From Plantago ovata (lineage: Eukaryota; Streptophyta; Magnoliopsida; Lamiales; Plantaginaceae): DNA of 64,000 nucleotides. The stretch is taken from assembly GCA_028274465.1 (NCBI GenBank), contig CM051456.1, positions 49,281,011 to 49,345,010 on the forward strand. Direction: 5' to 3'. The notes under the pieces are model-generated. The model did not search any database. It was given only the letters and a program-made list of their open reading frames with translations, and had not been told where the DNA came from. Made by a program: the position numbers and the translations under genes. This document shows positions 61,451 through 64,000 of the stretch, one piece after another; positions within the stretch are counted from its first letter, which is position 1, and each line of letters starts with the position of its first letter.

Positions 61451-61625
61451 TTTTTTTAAATAAACCGCGCTTGTATTAAAAATAACAGAATGTCAGAGAC
61501 CAATCTACAGCCCACATGCGGACTTAGATGCAAACAAGAATACAAAGACAAATCTAATGTACAAAGAAAAATAACCGAGGAAAAGAAATTCCTGGTTGCA
61601 ACCACGGGCCTCGTTAAAACCCATC
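61451..61625 (-). mobile_element. Truncated retroelement 3' end with poly(A), minus strand
   Basis: About 175 bp of non-satellite sequence replaces AAAGCAAT of a C monomer. On the minus strand it ends AATACAAGCGCGGTTTATTT followed by a run of As. It carries AGTCC-GCATGT-GGGCT, a stem-loop (one G-T pair) with the same loop as the LINE 3' hairpin. It has no coding capacity. It is most likely a severely 5'-truncated LINE of another family; a SINE is possible, although no clear pol III boxes were seen. A target duplication is not evident, and eight satellite bases are missing at the site. Confidence 0.7.
61509..61524 (-). other. 3' stem-loop of the 61.5-kb retroelement fragment
   Basis: On the minus strand AGTCC and GGGCT pair (one G-T pair) around GCATGT. 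The shared core CCGCATGTGGG with the large LINE suggests a conserved 3' recognition hairpin. Confidence 0.55.
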
Positions 61626-64000
61626 CATAGAAAAGTGAATGAATGAATCAATAGACAACTAATCTAGTTTGTAAGGGTAATGGAAATGTTAGTTTCAGCT
61701 ATAGTACTTGTAGTTAGTTCTCTCCTATGTTTGAGGAAAGGGATATCATAATGGAACACTCTAAATAGCAATCTAACTAATCTAGTGATCTAGTAGTTGT
61801 TCTATACATACAACTCATTCTTTACATGAGATTGTATCTTTCATCTACCTAAAGCAATACAAAGTGAATGAATGAATCAATAGACAACTAATCTAGTTTG
61901 TAAGGGTAATGGAAAGGTTAGTTTCAGCTATAGTACTTGTAGTTAGTTCTCTCCTATGTTTAAGGAAAGGGATATCATAATGGAACACTCTAAATAGCAA
62001 TCTAACTAATCAAGTGATCTAGTAGTTGTTCTATACATACAACTCATTCTTCACATGGCATTGTATCTTTCATCTACAAAAAGCAATAGAAACTGGATGA
62101 ATGAATCATCTAGTTACTAAGCACAATAGATAGGTTAGTTTCAATGGACTCTTTAACTTGCTCATTAAGGAAGCAAGGGAACTTCTTATTTGATTGTGTA
62201 TATAACTCTAGTACTTGTAGTTAGTTCTCTCCTATGTTTGCGGAAAGGGATATCATAACGGAACACTCTATATAGCAATCTAACTAATCTAGTGATCTAG
62301 TTGTTGTTCTATATAAAGGGAAGACATACAACCCATTCTTTACATGGGATTGTATCTTTCATCTACCTAATGCAATAGAAAGTGAATGAATGAATCAATA
62401 GACAACTAATCTAGTTTGTAAGGGTAATGGAAAGGTTAGTTTCAGCTATAGTACTTGTAGTTAGTTCTCTCCTATGTTTTAGGAAAGGGATATCATAATG
62501 GAACACTCTAAATAGCAATCTAACTAATCTAGTGATCTAGTAGTTGTTGTATACATACAACTCATTCTTGACATGGCATTGTATCCTTCATCTACATAAA
62601 TCAATAAAACTGGATGAATGAATCATCTAGTTAGTAAGCACAATAGATAGGTTAGTTTCAATGGACTCTTTAACTTGCTCATTAAGGAAGCAAGGGAACT
62701 TCTTATTTGATTGTGTATGTAACTCTAGTACTTGTAGTTAGTTCTCTCCTATGTTTGCGGAAAGGGATATCATAACGGAACACTCTATATAGAAATCTAA
62801 CTAATCTAGTGATGTAGTTGTTGTTCTATATAAAGGGAAGACATACAACTCATTCTTTACATAGGATTGTATCTTTCATCTACCTAAAGCAATAGAAAGT
62901 GAATGAATGAATCAATAGACAACTAATCTAGTTTGTAAGGTTAATGGAAAGGTTAGTTTCAGCTATAGTACTTGTAGTTAGTCCTCTCCTATGTTTGAGG
63001 AAAGGGATATCATAATGGAACACTCTAAATAGCAATCTAACTAATCTAGTGATCTAGTAGTTGTTCTATACATACAACTCATTCTTTACATGGGATTGTA
63101 TATTTCATCTACCTAAAGCAATAGAAAGTGAATGCATGAATCAATAGACAACTAATGTAGTTTGAAGGGTAATGGAAAGGTTAGTTTCAGATATAGTTCT
63201 TGTAGTTAGTTCTCTCCTATGTTTGAGGAAAGGATATCATAATGGAACACTCTAAATAGCAATCTAACTAATCTAGTGATCCAGTAGTTGATCTAGTAGT
63301 TGTTCTATACATATAGCTCATTCTTCACATGACATTGTATCTTTCATCTACATAAAGCAATAGACAGTGGATGAATGAATCATGTAGTTAGTAAGCACAA
63401 CAGATAGGTTAGTTTCAATGGACTCTTTAACTTGCTCATTAAGGAAGCAAGGGAACTTCTTATTTGATTGTGTATATTACTCTAGTACTCGTAGTTAGTT
63501 CTCTCCTATGTTTGAGGAAAGGGATATCATAATGGAACACTCTAAATAGCAATCTAACTAATCTAGTGATCTAGTTGTTGTTCTATATAAGGGGAAGACA
63601 TACAACTCATTCTTTATATTGGATTGTGTCTTTCATCTACCTAAAGCAATAGAAAGTGAATGAATGAATCAATAGACAACTAATCTAGTTTGTAAGGGTA
63701 ATGGAAAGGTTAGTTTCAGCTATAGTTCTTGTAGTTAGTTCTCTCCTATGTTTGAGGAAAGGATATCATAATGGAAAGGTTAGTTTCAGCTATAGTACTT
63801 GTAGTTAGTCCTCTCCTATGTTTGAGGAAAGGGATATCATAATGGAACACTCTAAATAGCAATCTAACTAATCTAGTGATCTAGTAGTTGTTCTATACAT
63901 ACAACTCATTCTTTACATGGGATTGTATATTTCATCTACCTAAAGCAATAGAAAGTGAATGCATGAATCAATAGACAACTAATGTAGTTTGAAGGGTAAT
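61626..64000 (+). repeat. Satellite block 5
   Basis: The A/B/C satellite continues to the window end, with variants like those of the 33.8-41 kb region (GTTGTTGTATACATAC, TTGACATGGCATTG, GTGATGTAG). One monomer near the end is reduced to 71 bp (63,771-63,841). Confidence 0.95.
63771..63841 (+). repeat. 71-bp deleted monomer
   Basis: The monomer start ATGGAA runs straight into AGGTTAGTTTCAGC, skipping about 156 bp. TAATGGAA occurs at both deletion borders in an intact monomer, so this looks like a direct-repeat-mediated internal deletion. Confidence 0.8.

Noticed and set aside
61451..61625. tRNA-derived SINE
   Set aside because: GGTTGCAACC on the minus strand loosely recalls a B box, but no A box or tRNA-like head is visible; a truncated LINE 3' end fits better.
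1..64000. CENP-B-box-like motif or telomere repeats
   Set aside because: No TTTAGGG arrays and no CENP-B box were found by eye; a centromeric role is only possible, not supported.

Overview
The window looks like a piece of a plant nuclear genome, probably a flowering plant. Nearly all of it is AT-rich satellite DNA in one orientation. It is interrupted by copies of a degenerate plant-type LINE (L1-clade non-LTR retrotransposon). The organism call rests on the LINE proteins (an ORF2 starting with LFWNIRG, APE endonuclease motifs, and an APGPDGF-type reverse transcriptase start) and on the heterochromatin-like architecture. The species and chromosomal position (centromeric, pericentromeric, subtelomeric or B chromosome) cannot be told from the sequence. 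I see no functional host gene, tRNA, rRNA or CRISPR array.

The satellite is built from three related monomers in a fixed head-to-tail order. Monomer A is about 227 bp. Monomer B is 278 or 290 bp and carries a private segment of about 60 bp; a 12-bp internal duplication makes the long form. Monomer C is about 240 bp and carries a private TATATAAAGGGAAGACA-like segment. They are organised into higher-order repeats (HORs) that change along the window. From 1 to 18.5 kb there are ABC (757 bp) and AABC (about 985 bp) units, combined into a 1,742-bp unit and larger duplications offset by 3,855 and 12,927 bp. From about 23.7 to 27.2 kb there is a 1,732-bp unit in two copies. From about 33.8 to 41.2 kb the units are 2,779 and 2,261 bp. 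From 43.5 to 50.2 kb there is a nine-monomer 2,306-bp unit, followed by a 1,270-bp pentamer from 50.7 kb.

Three LINE-derived insertions lie at 30,033-33,274, 54,419-56,574 (cut by a gap) and 57,741-60,983. All three sit at the same base of the same C-monomer subtype, and the two complete ones have the same 18-bp target duplication on both sides. They therefore look like one insertion that was later multiplied together with its satellite unit. Inside each element the left part carries, on the minus strand, the end of ORF1, the ORF2 endonuclease and the first part of the reverse transcriptase. The right part carries a 189/178-bp tandem repeat, a LINE-like 3' end and a poly(A) on the plus strand. 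This resembles a 5'-inverted (twin-primed) insertion. All coding regions are broken, each copy differently. A fourth, unrelated insertion site (61,451-61,625) holds the poly(A) end of another retroelement on the minus strand, with a similar 3' stem-loop.

A 100-N gap (56,575-56,674) marks a join between contigs. The sequence on both sides of it (about 53,119-56,574 and 56,675-56,970) is full of single-base indels and looks like poor consensus, so the fragmented frames of LINE copy 2 should not be read as biology.
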